Shown here piece after piece: positions 54,889 to 63,883 of a stretch of DNA of 64,000 bases; the stretch's first letter is position 1, and each line of letters starts with the position of its first letter. Position numbers and translations under genes: made by a program. The notes beneath the pieces were generated by a model. It had not been told where the DNA came from. It did not search any database and saw nothing but the letters and a program-made list of their open reading frames with translations. This DNA is from Teichococcus wenyumeiae (GTDB taxonomy: Bacteria; Pseudomonadota; Alphaproteobacteria; Acetobacterales; Acetobacteraceae), in assembly GCF_003696345.1 (NCBI RefSeq), contig NZ_RFLX01000010.1, positions 1 through 64,000 of the forward strand, given 5' to 3'.

Positions 54889-56109
54889 ATGACAGGCGGA
54901 CGGAGCGGACGGGCGCTCGACTGGCTCAACTTCTTCACCGCGAATGTGCAGACCGGCTTCGGTCCCTTTGTTGTCGTCTATCTGACCACCCAGTCCTGGA
55001 CCGAGGTGCAGACAGGCCTGGTGCTCAGCATCGGCACCGCGACCATGATGCTGTGCCAGGTGCCCGCCGGCATGTTGGTGGATGCCACGCCGCGCAAGCG
55101 GCTGGCGGCGCTGGTCGCCATCCTGTGCATCGCCTTCAGCGCCCTGCTGATGGTGGTCTGGCCCTCCTACCTGCCGGTGCTGGGCTCCCAGGTGCTGCAT
55201 GGCGTCGCGTCGTGCGTGCTGACGCCGGCCATCGCCGCCATCAGCCTGGCGCTGGTCGGGCGGGCGCATCTGGGGGAGCGGCTGGGGCGCAATGCCCGCT
55301 TCGGCGCGCTGGGCAGCGGCATCGCGGCGGCGGTGATGGGTGTGGTGGGCTCATGGTTCTCCGCAGGATCGGTCTTCTGGCTGACAGCCGCGCTGACCAT
55401 TCCCGGCCTGATCGCGCTGTCGGCCATCAGGGGCACGGCGCTGCATCCGCCGCCGGTGCAGCCGGTCGTCGCCGGCGTCACCGCTCCGGAAGGCGGGCTG
55501 CGCTCGCTGCTGACGGACAGGCGCGTGCTGGTGTTCGCCGCCTGTGGCATGCTCTTCACCTTGTCCAACGCGGCGCTGCTGCAGCTGGTGGGCACCGAGA
55601 TCACGCGCAATGCCGGCGACTACGCCAATGTCGTGATCGCCGCCTGCATCGTGGTGCCGCAGCTGGTGATGTGCGCCATCGCGCCCTGGGTCGGCCGGCT
55701 GACGGAAACCCGTGGGCGGCGGCTGGTGCTGCTGGCCGGGCTGGGCGCCCTGCCCCTGCGCGGGCTGCTGATGAGCGTGATCAACGACCCTTACCTGATC
55801 GTGGCGGCGCAGGCGCTGGATGGCATCAGCGCCGCCGCGCTTGGCGTGCTGGTGCCGCTGCTGGCCGCCGACCTGACGCGGGGCAGCAACCGCTTCAACC
55901 TCTGCATGGCGTTGTTCGGCCTCTCGATGGGGCTTGGCGGCACCATCAGCAGCACCCTGGCCGGCGCCATCGCCACCTGGGTCAGCGTGGGCGCGGCCTT
56001 CGCGGTGCTGACAGCGGCCGGTTTCCTGGGCTTCCTGCTCGCCGCTTTCGCGATGCCGGAAACGCGGGAGGCCGACGACAGCCTTGAGCCGGCTCTGGGG
56101 GCGCCCTGA
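54889..56109 (+). CDS. MFS transporter (12-helix)
   Basis: 406 residues, about 12 hydrophobic segments. It starts LDWLNFFTANVQTGFGPFVVVYLT; the MFS loop 2-3 motif is a variant, PAGMLVDATPRKRLAAL. The second half includes LMSVINDPYLIVAAQALDGISAA and ends MPETREADD. Similar proteins in proteobacteria are annotated as sugar or drug MFS exporters. There is no specific substrate clue. It shares its 3' hairpin with the convergent M20 peptidase gene. Confidence 0.88.
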   Translation: MTGGRSGRALDWLNFFTANVQTGFGPFVVVYLTTQSWTEVQTGLVLSIGTATMMLCQVPAGMLVDATPRKRLAALVAILCIAFSALLMVVWPSYLPVLGSQVLHGVASCVLTPAIAAISLALVGRAHLGERLGRNARFGALGSGIAAAVMGVVGSWFSAGSVFWLTAALTIPGLIALSAIRGTALHPPPVQPVVAGVTAPEGGLRSLLTDRRVLVFAACGMLFTLSNAALLQLVGTEITRNAGDYANVVIAACIVVPQLVMCAIAPWVGRLTETRGRRLVLLAGLGALPLRGLLMSVINDPYLIVAAQALDGISAAALGVLVPLLAADLTRGSNRFNLCMALFGLSMGLGGTISSTLAGAIATWVSVGAAFAVLTAAGFLGFLLAAFAMPETREADDSLEPALGAP

Positions 56110-56129
56110 GGCACCCCCGGGCGCCTCAG
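56106..56129. terminator. Shared hairpin containing both stop codons
   Basis: A perfect 7-bp stem CTGAGGC/GCCTCAG with a 10-nt loop. The TGA of the MFS gene lies in one arm and the complement of the M20 peptidase TGA lies in the other. It may act as a bidirectional terminator. The same stem recurs at 61262-61278. Confidence 0.5.
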
Positions 56130-57412
56130 CGGATCTCGCGCAGCCCGCACCAATCGGCGATGAAGGCGGCCATGGACAGCGTCGTCTTGCGGATGCTGTC
56201 CAGGTTGGTCCGCTCGTCGAAGGCATGCGAGCCCTCGCCCGCCGGGCCGTAGCAGAGCGCCGGCATGTCGTAATACAGGCCATAGAAGCGCGTGTCGTTC
56301 ACGCCGGTCGAGCGCCGCTCCTCCATCGGCTTGGCGAAGACCTGCTGATGCGCGCCCGCCAGCACCTTCTCCGCCTCGCTGCCCGGCTCCAGCACGAAGC
56401 CGTCGGCCTGGAAGCCATGCCAGATGATCTCCGGCGGGTTGTTGGACAGGAAGTTGTCGCCGCCCTGTGCGGAGCGCACGCAGGCCTCCACCGCCGCCAT
56501 GGCGTCCTTGACCTCGGTGCCGGGCAGCACGCCGATGCGGCAGTCCACCTCGCACCAGGCCGGCGTGGAGCTGGCCCAGTCGCCGCCGCGGATGATGCCG
56601 GGGTTGAACTTGATGGGGTCCTGGATATCGGCATACCAGGCGTGCGAGCGCGCCTCGACGTTCACCGCCTTGGTATGTTCCTGCAGCGCCTGGATCAGGT
56701 GCATGGCGGAGAGGATGGCATTGGTGCCGGTCTGCGCGTAGGCGACATGCACCGGCACGCCGCGCACGCGGATGCGGAACCACAGCGTGCCGGTATGGGC
56801 ACGGGTGATGGTGTGGTTGGTCGGCTCCGGAATCAGGCAGGCATCGGCCCGGTAGCCGCGCGCCAGCGTGGCGAGCGCGCCGTTGCCGGTGCTTTCCTCC
56901 TCCGTCACCGTCTGCAGATGCACATCGGCGGCGGGCTCGAAGCCAGCGGCGCGGATGGCATCCATGGCGTAGATCATGCAGGCGACGCCGGCCTTCATGT
57001 CATTGGCGCCGCGGCCATACATCCAGCCGTCGCGGATCACGGCGGCATAGGGCGGGTGTGTCCACATCTCGGTGGGGCCTTCCGGCACCACGTCGATATG
57101 GCCCTGCATGATCAGGCTGCGGCCGGTCGGGTCCTTGGCGCGGTGGCTGGCCACCACCTGCACCGACTTGGCCGGGTCGGCATCCACCATCGGGCTGGCC
57201 TTGGGATGCGAGGCCAGCGGGGTATCGGCGATGGTGAAGCGGTCCACGGCATAGCCGCGCGTGCTGAACTGCCGCGCGAGCCAGTCCTGGATCGGCGCCT
57301 CGTTCCCACGCAGGCTGGGGAAGCGCACCATCTCCGACAGGAACTCGACTTCCCCATCGAAATTGGCGTCGACCGCTTTGCGCAGGCGCTCAAGAACAGT
57401 GTTGTCAGGCAT
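56126..57412 (-). CDS. M20-family metallopeptidase (ArgE/DapE-like deacylase)
   Basis: 428 residues. Co-catalytic zinc residues are in place: His-x-Asp in LIMQGHIDVVPEG, bridging Asp in YGRGANDMKAG, the Glu-Glu pair in VTEEESTGNGAL and EVDCRIGVLPG in the dimerisation domain. It hydrolyses an N-acyl or peptide bond of an amino-acid derivative in the cytoplasm. It follows a family-5 receptor gene by 17 bases, so it probably processes what that receptor helps import. The exact substrate is not evident. Confidence 0.9.
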   Translation of the reverse strand: MPDNTVLERLRKAVDANFDGEVEFLSEMVRFPSLRGNEAPIQDWLARQFSTRGYAVDRFTIADTPLASHPKASPMVDADPAKSVQVVASHRAKDPTGRSLIMQGHIDVVPEGPTEMWTHPPYAAVIRDGWMYGRGANDMKAGVACMIYAMDAIRAAGFEPAADVHLQTVTEEESTGNGALATLARGYRADACLIPEPTNHTITRAHTGTLWFRIRVRGVPVHVAYAQTGTNAILSAMHLIQALQEHTKAVNVEARSHAWYADIQDPIKFNPGIIRGGDWASSTPAWCEVDCRIGVLPGTEVKDAMAAVEACVRSAQGGDNFLSNNPPEIIWHGFQADGFVLEPGSEAEKVLAGAHQQVFAKPMEERRSTGVNDTRFYGLYYDMPALCYGPAGEGSHAFDERTNLDSIRKTTLSMAAFIADWCGLREIR

Positions 57413-57429
57413 GGGCTTTCCTCTCCGTC

Positions 57430-59007
57430 TCAGCGCTGCACAGGTGCGGCATAGAGCGCCGAAGTGTACCAGTTGGGGCTAGCATCGTAGGTGATGCGGT
57501 CCTTGCGGGCCGCCCAGTTCACGCGCAGGTAGAAGACCGGGATCACGCCCTTGTCCTCCACCAGCGCCGTCATGGACTGCCCCGTCAGTTGCAGGCGGCG
57601 GGCGGGGTCCATGGTGCGCAGCGCTTCCTCCAGCGGCCCATCCACCGCCGGGTTGGAGTAATGCTGCCGGTTGAAGGGACCGGCGCCGGTCTCCGTCTTC
57701 CTGGTCATCGCCACCTGGCGCAGCGTGTTGGCCGCCAGGTTCGCGGTATAGGTCGTCAGGAACATCGCGAAGTCGCGGTTCGTGGCGCGGGTGAAGAAAT
57801 TCGCCGGCGGCAGCACCTCCACCTGGGTCTCCACGCCGATGCGGTTGAAGCCCTGCGCGATGGCCTGCAGCACATCCGAGTCACTGGCGAAGAAGCCATT
57901 CGGGCCATGCACGGTCATGCGGAAGCCCTCGGCATAGCCGGCTTCCGCCAGCAGCTTCCGCGCGCGCTCGATATCGGTGGCCAGCGGCGGCAGGCCGCGC
58001 GCACGGTCCTGCACCGGCGGCGGCGCGAACTGCTCGGCCGGCGTGCCCTGCCCGGCCAGCAGCCGGTCCACGATGCCCTGCCGGTTGATGGCCAGCGACA
58101 ATGCCTCCCGCACCCGCCGGTCCTGCAAGGGGTTGCGCGCCAGCGGCTTGCCCTGCTTATCCGTGATGAAGGGCACCTGATCCCGGCCGCTGTCCGGAAA
58201 GAGATAGGCGGTGCCGTAGCTGTCGGTGCCGCTGATGGTGATGCGGGAATCCGCCTGCAGCCGCTTCACATCCTGCACGGGCACCGTGTCGATCAGATCG
58301 ACCTCACCCGCCAGAATGGCCGCGACGCGGGAGCCGGCGCTGGAGACATAGCGCGTCTCGACCCGATCCCAGGCCGGCTTCGCGCCATAGAAATTCGGAT
58401 TGGCTTCCAGCGACAGACGCTCGTTCAGCACGAAGGAGCGGTAGCGGTAAGGGCCGGTGCCGATCGCCAGCTTGCCGGAGGTGAAGCCAGATGTCGTCGC
58501 ATCCATATGGATCTTGCGCGACAGGATCAGCACGCGCGTCAGGTCGTAATCCAGGAAAGGATTGGGCTGGTGCGTATGGATGCGCACCGTCAGCGGATCG
58601 ACCACCTCCACCGATTTGATCGAGCGCGCATAAGGCGTGAAGGGCCCCGGGCTATTGGGGACATTCGGAATACGCTCCAGCGTGAAGGCGATATCCTCGG
58701 CCTCGAAGGGCGTGCCGTCATGGAACTGCACGCCCTGGCGCAGCTTGAATTCCCAGGTCAGGTCATCGACCACCCGCCAGGATGCCGCGAGCCTGGGCTT
58801 CAACTCGCCGGAATTCGCCTCCTCAACCAGGGAGTCGAAGATCTGCTGCAGCGCCATGTTGTTGTTGTTGGTGGAATGGTAATGTGGGTCGAGGGCGCTT
58901 GGAGATGTCATAGCCGCAATGGTCAGCGTCGTTTCGGCGACAGCCGGCGCCGCGGCAAGGGCCGCGAGAAGTGCCACAGCCGGAAGAGCTGCATTACGGT
59001 ACTGCAT
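57430..59007 (-). CDS. ABC transporter substrate-binding protein, family 5 (dipeptide type)
   Basis: 525 residues from ATG 59007, with a TTG codon just upstream and GAGGGA before it. The signal peptide (AALPAVALLAALAAAPAVAE) is followed by SBP-5 signatures: LTIAAMTSPSALDPHYHST, TWEFKLRQGVQFHDGTPFEAED and RVREALSLAINRQGIVDRLL. It binds peptides or similar oligomers in the periplasm. No matching permease genes follow. It forms an operon with the M20 peptidase. Confidence 0.9.
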   Translation of the reverse strand: MQYRNAALPAVALLAALAAAPAVAETTLTIAAMTSPSALDPHYHSTNNNNMALQQIFDSLVEEANSGELKPRLAASWRVVDDLTWEFKLRQGVQFHDGTPFEAEDIAFTLERIPNVPNSPGPFTPYARSIKSVEVVDPLTVRIHTHQPNPFLDYDLTRVLILSRKIHMDATTSGFTSGKLAIGTGPYRYRSFVLNERLSLEANPNFYGAKPAWDRVETRYVSSAGSRVAAILAGEVDLIDTVPVQDVKRLQADSRITISGTDSYGTAYLFPDSGRDQVPFITDKQGKPLARNPLQDRRVREALSLAINRQGIVDRLLAGQGTPAEQFAPPPVQDRARGLPPLATDIERARKLLAEAGYAEGFRMTVHGPNGFFASDSDVLQAIAQGFNRIGVETQVEVLPPANFFTRATNRDFAMFLTTYTANLAANTLRQVAMTRKTETGAGPFNRQHYSNPAVDGPLEEALRTMDPARRLQLTGQSMTALVEDKGVIPVFYLRVNWAARKDRITYDASPNWYTSALYAAPVQR

Positions 59008-59168
59008 CAATGTACTGTTCCCTCAACGTTTCCTTACGGATGTTACCTAAAGTTTATTGTGCCGCTAGAGCTTTTGTATGGTTGCCGGCAATGTTCCGCA
59101 ATGCGATCATTCTTCCGCCGTAGCCATTCGACTTCTTGCTTGTCGCAACAATGTCTTTCCAAAAAGCG

Positions 59169-59189
59169 AAAGTTCCGCTGAGTGGAACT
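59169..59189 (-). terminator. Inverted repeat after the serine hydrolase gene, terminator or operator
   Basis: A 21-bp near-perfect palindrome with arms AAGTTCC and GGAACTT. On the leftward strand it is followed by TCGC and a run of five T, so it reads as an intrinsic terminator 13 bases after the serine hydrolase stop. Its symmetry with only one mismatched pair also resembles a dimeric operator about 160 bases upstream of the family-5 receptor gene. Confidence 0.5.
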
Positions 59190-59202
59190 TCCGTCTTCCG
59201 CA

Positions 59203-60429
59203 TCAGTCCGTGATGGCCTGATACGTCAGCACCCGCAATTCACGGCGCAGCGGGTAGGTCGAGGATGGCATGAGCTGCGTCAGCAGGATCACCGCCATGT
59301 CTTCCACCGGGTCCACCCAGAAGGCCGTGCTCGCGGCACCGCCCCAGGCGCATTCACCCGGCGTGCCGAGGATCTGCGCGCGTGCCGGGTCTAGCATGAC
59401 GGAGAAGCCCAGGCCAAAGCCGATGCCCGTATAGGTGCTTTCAGAAAAGCGGGCCTGGCCCATGGCGGCCATGTCGCCGTCCAGGTGGTTGCTCATCATC
59501 AATTCCACCGTCTTGCGGCCGAGCAGCCGCACGCCTTCAAGCTCCCCTTTGTTCAGCAGGAAGCGGCAGAAGCGCGCATAGTCCCATACGGTGGAGACCA
59601 GGCCGCCTCCCCCGGAGCAGATGGCACGTGGCGCGCTGAAGCGACCTTCGCGCGGGTCGTCGATCAGCACGGGCCGCCCATCCTGCCCCCGCGCGTAGCA
59701 GGCAGCGAAGCGCGGCAGCTTGTGCTCCGGCACATGGAAATCCGTATCCGCCATACCCAGCGGCGCGATGATCCGCTGCCGCATGAAATCCCCGAAATCC
59801 TGGCCGGAGATGACGGCGACGAGATGCCCCAGCACATCGGTGGCGATGGAATAGTTCCAGGCACGCCCCGGCTGCGCCAGCAGCGGCAGGGAGGCCGCCA
59901 GTTCCACCACCTCGCCCAGGCTGCGGTCAGAGGTCTGGAAGTCGACGCCCTGCTCGCGGTACATCGCATCCACCAGCGTGGATTGCATGAAGCCATAGGT
60001 CAGGCCGGCGGTATGCGTCAGCAGGTCCCGGAAGGTGATGTCGCGCTCCGCCGGCACTGATTCGAAGGAGCCGCGGCTGCCGCCGGTGAAGACCCGCATG
60101 TCGCGGAAACAGGGCAGGAAGCGCGTGACCGGGTCGTCCAGCTGGAAGCGGCCTTCCTCGTAGAGCATCATGATGGCGACGCTGGTGAGCGGCTTGGTCA
60201 TGGAATAGATGCGCAGGATGCTGTCCGGCGTCATGGCCACGCCGCGCTCCATGTCCGCGAGGCCCGAGCAGCCCAGATGCGCTACCTGCCCGCGTCGCAT
60301 GACCAGCGTGGTGGCGCCAGCCAGCTTTCCGTCGCGGATCAGCGCCTCCCGCCAGGCATCGACACGGGCCAGCCTTTCGCCGCTGAGGCCGACATCATCC
60401 GGTTTCACGGCATGAAACGCGTCGTTCAT
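59203..60429 (-). CDS. Class C beta-lactamase-fold serine hydrolase (esterase/DD-peptidase type)
   Basis: 408 residues from ATG 60429; the frame is open upstream but the protein family begins here. The catalytic Ser-x-x-Lys is in RIYSMTKPLTSVAI, the Tyr motif in WNYSIATDVLGHL, and a Gly-rich WGGAASTAFWVDP replaces the third motif. There is no signal peptide, which is unusual for a true beta-lactamase and fits the EstB-like cytoplasmic esterases. It is divergent from the maleate-isomerase-fold gene. Confidence 0.88.
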   Translation of the reverse strand: MNDAFHAVKPDDVGLSGERLARVDAWREALIRDGKLAGATTLVMRRGQVAHLGCSGLADMERGVAMTPDSILRIYSMTKPLTSVAIMMLYEEGRFQLDDPVTRFLPCFRDMRVFTGGSRGSFESVPAERDITFRDLLTHTAGLTYGFMQSTLVDAMYREQGVDFQTSDRSLGEVVELAASLPLLAQPGRAWNYSIATDVLGHLVAVISGQDFGDFMRQRIIAPLGMADTDFHVPEHKLPRFAACYARGQDGRPVLIDDPREGRFSAPRAICSGGGGLVSTVWDYARFCRFLLNKGELEGVRLLGRKTVELMMSNHLDGDMAAMGQARFSESTYTGIGFGLGFSVMLDPARAQILGTPGECAWGGAASTAFWVDPVEDMAVILLTQLMPSSTYPLRRELRVLTYQAITD

Positions 60430-60518
60430 GGAATGGCTTCCCCACTGCGGCGTGATGCGCCACCATGCCGGCCACCGGCTGGTTTGGCCAGCCGGAGACG
60501 CAAGTGAAGGAACCGGTG

Positions 60519-61265
60519 ATGCCTGACGTCCAAGGCTGGCGCGCGAAGTTCGGCGTGCTTGGCCCTTCCACCAATACCATCGTCCAGCCCGACTTCGACG
60601 CAATGCGTCCGATGGGCGTCACCAACCACTATTCCCGCATCTTCACGCCCAATGCCAACGCGGTCAGCAACGAAAGCTCCCGCGCCGGCACCGAGGTGAT
60701 CGCCGGCAATGTGCTGGACGCGGTGCGCAGCGTCATGACCTGCAAGCCCGACTATCTGGTCATGGGCATGTCGGCCGTCACCTTCTTCGATGGCGCCAAG
60801 GGCGCCGATGCCTTCGTGAAGAAGGTGGAGGACGAGGCGGGCGTGAAGATCAGCGTCGGCAGCCATGCCTGCGCCGCCGCGCTGAACGCCTATGGCGGCG
60901 TCAAGCGCATCGCCTTCCTTTCACCCTACTGGCCGGTGATCAATGCCGAGGTGAAGCGGTATTTCGGCGACATGGGCTTCGAGACGGTGCGCGAGACCTG
61001 CCTGCAGTGCAAGTCCTGGACCGCCATCGCCGAGGTGACGGAAGACACCCTGCGCGGCGTGCTGCGCGAGCTGGACGGCGACGACGTGGACGCCATCGTG
61101 CAGGTCGGCACCAACCTGTCCATGGTGCGGCTGGCGGCGGCGGCGGAGATGTGGCTGGGCAAGCCTGTCGTGGCCATCAATACCGCGACCTACTGGCACG
61201 CCCTGCGCGCCAACGGCATCAAGGACCAGATGCAGGGCTTCGGCCGGCTGCTTTCCGACTTCTGA
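60519..61265 (+). CDS. Maleate isomerase/Asp-Glu racemase-fold protein
   Basis: 248 residues from ATG 60519 (AAGGA eight bases upstream). It has the family start KFGVLGPSTNTIVQPDFDAM and a two-domain racemase-like body. In maleate isomerases and Asp/Glu racemases each half carries a catalytic Cys. Here the matching places read VMGMSAVTFFDG and IVQVGTNLSMV, without Cys. A subgroup with this pattern exists, and its reaction is not known to me. Cys residues at MTCKPD, HACAAA and CLQC lie elsewhere. Confidence 0.78.
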   Translation: MPDVQGWRAKFGVLGPSTNTIVQPDFDAMRPMGVTNHYSRIFTPNANAVSNESSRAGTEVIAGNVLDAVRSVMTCKPDYLVMGMSAVTFFDGAKGADAFVKKVEDEAGVKISVGSHACAAALNAYGGVKRIAFLSPYWPVINAEVKRYFGDMGFETVRETCLQCKSWTAIAEVTEDTLRGVLRELDGDDVDAIVQVGTNLSMVRLAAAAEMWLGKPVVAINTATYWHALRANGIKDQMQGFGRLLSDF

Positions 61266-61278
61266 GGCCGCGCCTCAG
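61262..61278. terminator. Shared hairpin containing both stop codons (second case)
   Basis: The stem CTGAGGC/GCCTCAG with a 3-nt loop. The TGA of the isomerase-fold gene and the complement of the TGA of the phospholipase-like gene sit opposite each other in the stem. The stem sequence is identical to that at 56106-56129. Confidence 0.5.
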
Positions 61279-62768
61279 GGCTTGCGGCGCAGCAGGCGCC
61301 GCAGCCGGCCGCCGCGGAACAGGCCGCGGCGGCTGAGGGATTCGAACATCTCCTCTGGCCCTTCCGGGTCCAGCACCTCGTTATCCGCCAGCCATTGCTC
61401 GACGGCATTGAGGTCCGGCTCCTCGTAAGGGCGCAGGGAGCGCCCCGGGCCGCGCAGCTTCTCGATGGTGCGGATCAGCGACCCCTCCTGCTCCATCCGC
61501 CGCGCGACCTCGGCTTCCTCCGCGCCGAGATGCTCGGCCAGCAGAGAATCCCGGAAGCGGCGGATGCGGTCGGAAAGGTCGGGGTCGCAGGGCGCGCCGG
61601 CATCGACGGCCACGTCGCATTCGGTGTCGAGCCGCAGCGACCGGTTGTTCATGTTGGAGGAGCCGACGCGCAGCACGCGGTCATCCACGATCATGATCTT
61701 GGCATGGACGTAGATCGGCTCGCCCCCCGCCGTGAAGGGGTGGTAGAGCCGGAAGCGGCCATGCTTGTCGGCCCGCCGCAGCGCCTCATGCAGCCGGGCA
61801 CGGGCGGTGTCCATGGCGATCGGCTCCAGCCATCCCTGGGCGGTGACCGGGTTCACCAGGACGATCTCCGGCCCATCCGGCTCAGCCAGCCGCTTCGCGA
61901 TGGCCTCGGCGATGCGGCGGGACGCGAAATACTGGCTTTCCGCATAGATGAAGCGCCGCGCGCTGCCGATCAGGTCGAGGTAAAGGCGCTCGATCTCATG
62001 GACCGGTTCCACATCCGGCATCTGCGGATAGGTGCGGGCGATGGCGACATCCACGTTCCCGAACTGCGGCGCCAGCGTCTCGGGCCAGCAATCGGTGCAG
62101 CTTTCCACCGGCTTCAGCTCACGCCCGCCCGCGGCGCGCCAGCGGTCGCGCGCCACCTGCCCGATGGCACGGGCGGCCTCTCCCTCCAGCGCCATGGTGG
62201 CATCGTGCCAGGGCTTGTAGGGGCTGCCGTTGGGGCGGCGGCGGCCGGGGTCCGAGTCCAGGTGCTGCCGGGTGTCCCAGCGGTCCGAAGTCATGTCGAT
62301 GCCGCCGCAGAAAGCGAGGCTGTCATCCAGCACCACGATCTTCTGGTGATGCGAGGCGCCGGCGGGATGCATGCCATCCAGCCGCGCGGTGATGCGCTTG
62401 TGCCACATCCAGCGCGCCAGGGTCAGGATGGTGGTGCCGCGGAACAGCGTGTTCACCGCGCCCAGGTCCCAGCGCAGCAGGAAGACTTCCAGCTCCGGCC
62501 GCCGCTTCACCAGCCAGAGAATGAAATCGCCTAGCTGCTCGGGAGCGTCATCGCCGGCATCTGCCTGCCCCAACCGGATGCGCGCATCGAAATCCCAGCC
62601 CACCAGCATGATGCGGTGCCGGGCGGCGAGCATGGCGGCGCGGGCGACGCGGAAATAATCATCGGCATCGACGATCACCGCTGCGCGGTCGGCCCGGGCG
62701 ATGCGCCAGCAGTTCTCGCCCGGCCGCAGCAGCGGAGATGCCGCGCGAAGGGGGGCGGATTGGTCCAT
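61275..62768 (-). CDS. Phospholipase D-family protein (two HKD motifs)
   Basis: 497 residues from ATG 62768; upstream in-frame codons lack support. The two catalytic HxKx4D motifs are in GASHHQKIVVLDDSLAF and YVHAKIMIVDDRVLRVGSSNMNN, each followed by the usual Gly/Asn-rich loop. There are no membrane helices, unlike cardiolipin synthases of the ClsA type. The C-terminus is Arg-rich (GGRLRRLLRRKP), perhaps for membrane contact. It would hydrolyse or transfer a phosphatidyl group. Confidence 0.9.
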   Translation of the reverse strand: MDQSAPLRAASPLLRPGENCWRIARADRAAVIVDADDYFRVARAAMLAARHRIMLVGWDFDARIRLGQADAGDDAPEQLGDFILWLVKRRPELEVFLLRWDLGAVNTLFRGTTILTLARWMWHKRITARLDGMHPAGASHHQKIVVLDDSLAFCGGIDMTSDRWDTRQHLDSDPGRRRPNGSPYKPWHDATMALEGEAARAIGQVARDRWRAAGGRELKPVESCTDCWPETLAPQFGNVDVAIARTYPQMPDVEPVHEIERLYLDLIGSARRFIYAESQYFASRRIAEAIAKRLAEPDGPEIVLVNPVTAQGWLEPIAMDTARARLHEALRRADKHGRFRLYHPFTAGGEPIYVHAKIMIVDDRVLRVGSSNMNNRSLRLDTECDVAVDAGAPCDPDLSDRIRRFRDSLLAEHLGAEEAEVARRMEQEGSLIRTIEKLRGPGRSLRPYEEPDLNAVEQWLADNEVLDPEGPEEMFESLSRRGLFRGGRLRRLLRRKP

Positions 62769-62868
62769 GCCTGCTGGTTTCACTCCCGTCCCTGGCGGCG
62801 CCAAGGCCGCATCGTGACCATTTGGTGGCCGGCGAAGCAACGGCTGCCAGGGGTCCGGGTTGCATGGC

Positions 62869-63870
62869 TCAGCCCGAGGTGCCGAGGCGGTTGGGCAGCG
62901 GCCGGCCGGCGGCGAAATCCGTGGCCGATTGCAGGGTAGTGCGCGCGATGGCCTGCAAGGCCGGGCGGGTCAGGAAGGCCTGGTGGCCGGTGACCAGCAC
63001 GTTGGGAAAGGTCAGCAGGCGCTGGAACACGTCGTCCTGGATGATTTCATTGGACAGGTCCTCGAAGAACAGGTCGCCTTCCTGCTCGTAGACATCCAGC
63101 GCCACGCCGCCGACGCGGCCGGATTTCAGCGCGTCGATCAGCGCATCGGCATCCACCAGCGCGCCCCGGCTGGTATTGACCAACTGGAAGCCCGGCCGCG
63201 CCGCCGCGAGGCTGGCGGCATTGACCAGATGATGCGTCTCCGGCGTCAGGGGACAGTGCAGGGTGACGATATCGGCCTCCGCCAGCAGTTGCTCCACCGG
63301 CACATAGCGGATACCGGCGGCGATCAGCGCGGGGTCCTGCACATGGTCGGACGCCAGCACCTCGCAGCCGAAGCCCAGCCGCAGCGCCCGCGCCACCAGC
63401 CCGCCGATGCGGCCGGTGCCGACCACCCCCGCCACGCGCCCATGCAGCCCGAGGCCCAGCAGCCCGTCCAGGGAGAAGTTGTTCTCCCGCACGCGGGCCC
63501 AGGCACGGTGGATCTTGCGGTCCAGCGCCAGCAACAGGCCGATGGTGAATTCGGAAACCGCCTCCGGCGAATAGGCCGGCACCCGCACCACCGCGATGCC
63601 GAGCCGCTCCGCCGCCGCAAGATCGACATTGTTGAAGCCGGCGCAGCGCAGCGCCACCAGCCGCGTGCCGCCTTCGGCCAGCGCGGCCAGAGCCGAGGCA
63701 TCCAGGCGGTCGTTGACGAAGGCGCAGACGGCGGGCCAGCCGGCGGCGAGCGTGGCCGTCACCGCATCCAGGCGCGGCTCGAAGTAACCGATCTCGTGAC
63801 CGTAATCGCGGTTGGCTTCATCGAAGCTGTTGCGGTCATAGGTCTTGGTGCTGAAGAAGGCGATGCGCAT
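62869..63870 (-). CDS. D-2-hydroxyacid dehydrogenase (D-lactate dehydrogenase type)
   Basis: 333 residues, typical for LdhA-like enzymes. NAD motif GVVGTGRIGGLVAR, substrate Arg in VNTSRGALVDADAL, catalytic His in VLVTGHQAFLTRPAL, and YSPEAVSEFTIGLLLAL. The N-terminus MRIAFFSTKTYDRNSF is characteristic of fermentative D-lactate dehydrogenase. It would interconvert pyruvate and D-lactate. It begins 13 bases after the partial membrane-protein gene, probably in one operon. Confidence 0.92.
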   Translation of the reverse strand: MRIAFFSTKTYDRNSFDEANRDYGHEIGYFEPRLDAVTATLAAGWPAVCAFVNDRLDASALAALAEGGTRLVALRCAGFNNVDLAAAERLGIAVVRVPAYSPEAVSEFTIGLLLALDRKIHRAWARVRENNFSLDGLLGLGLHGRVAGVVGTGRIGGLVARALRLGFGCEVLASDHVQDPALIAAGIRYVPVEQLLAEADIVTLHCPLTPETHHLVNAASLAAARPGFQLVNTSRGALVDADALIDALKSGRVGGVALDVYEQEGDLFFEDLSNEIIQDDVFQRLLTFPNVLVTGHQAFLTRPALQAIARTTLQSATDFAAGRPLPNRLGTSG

Positions 63871-63883
63871 CGGTACCTGTCTT

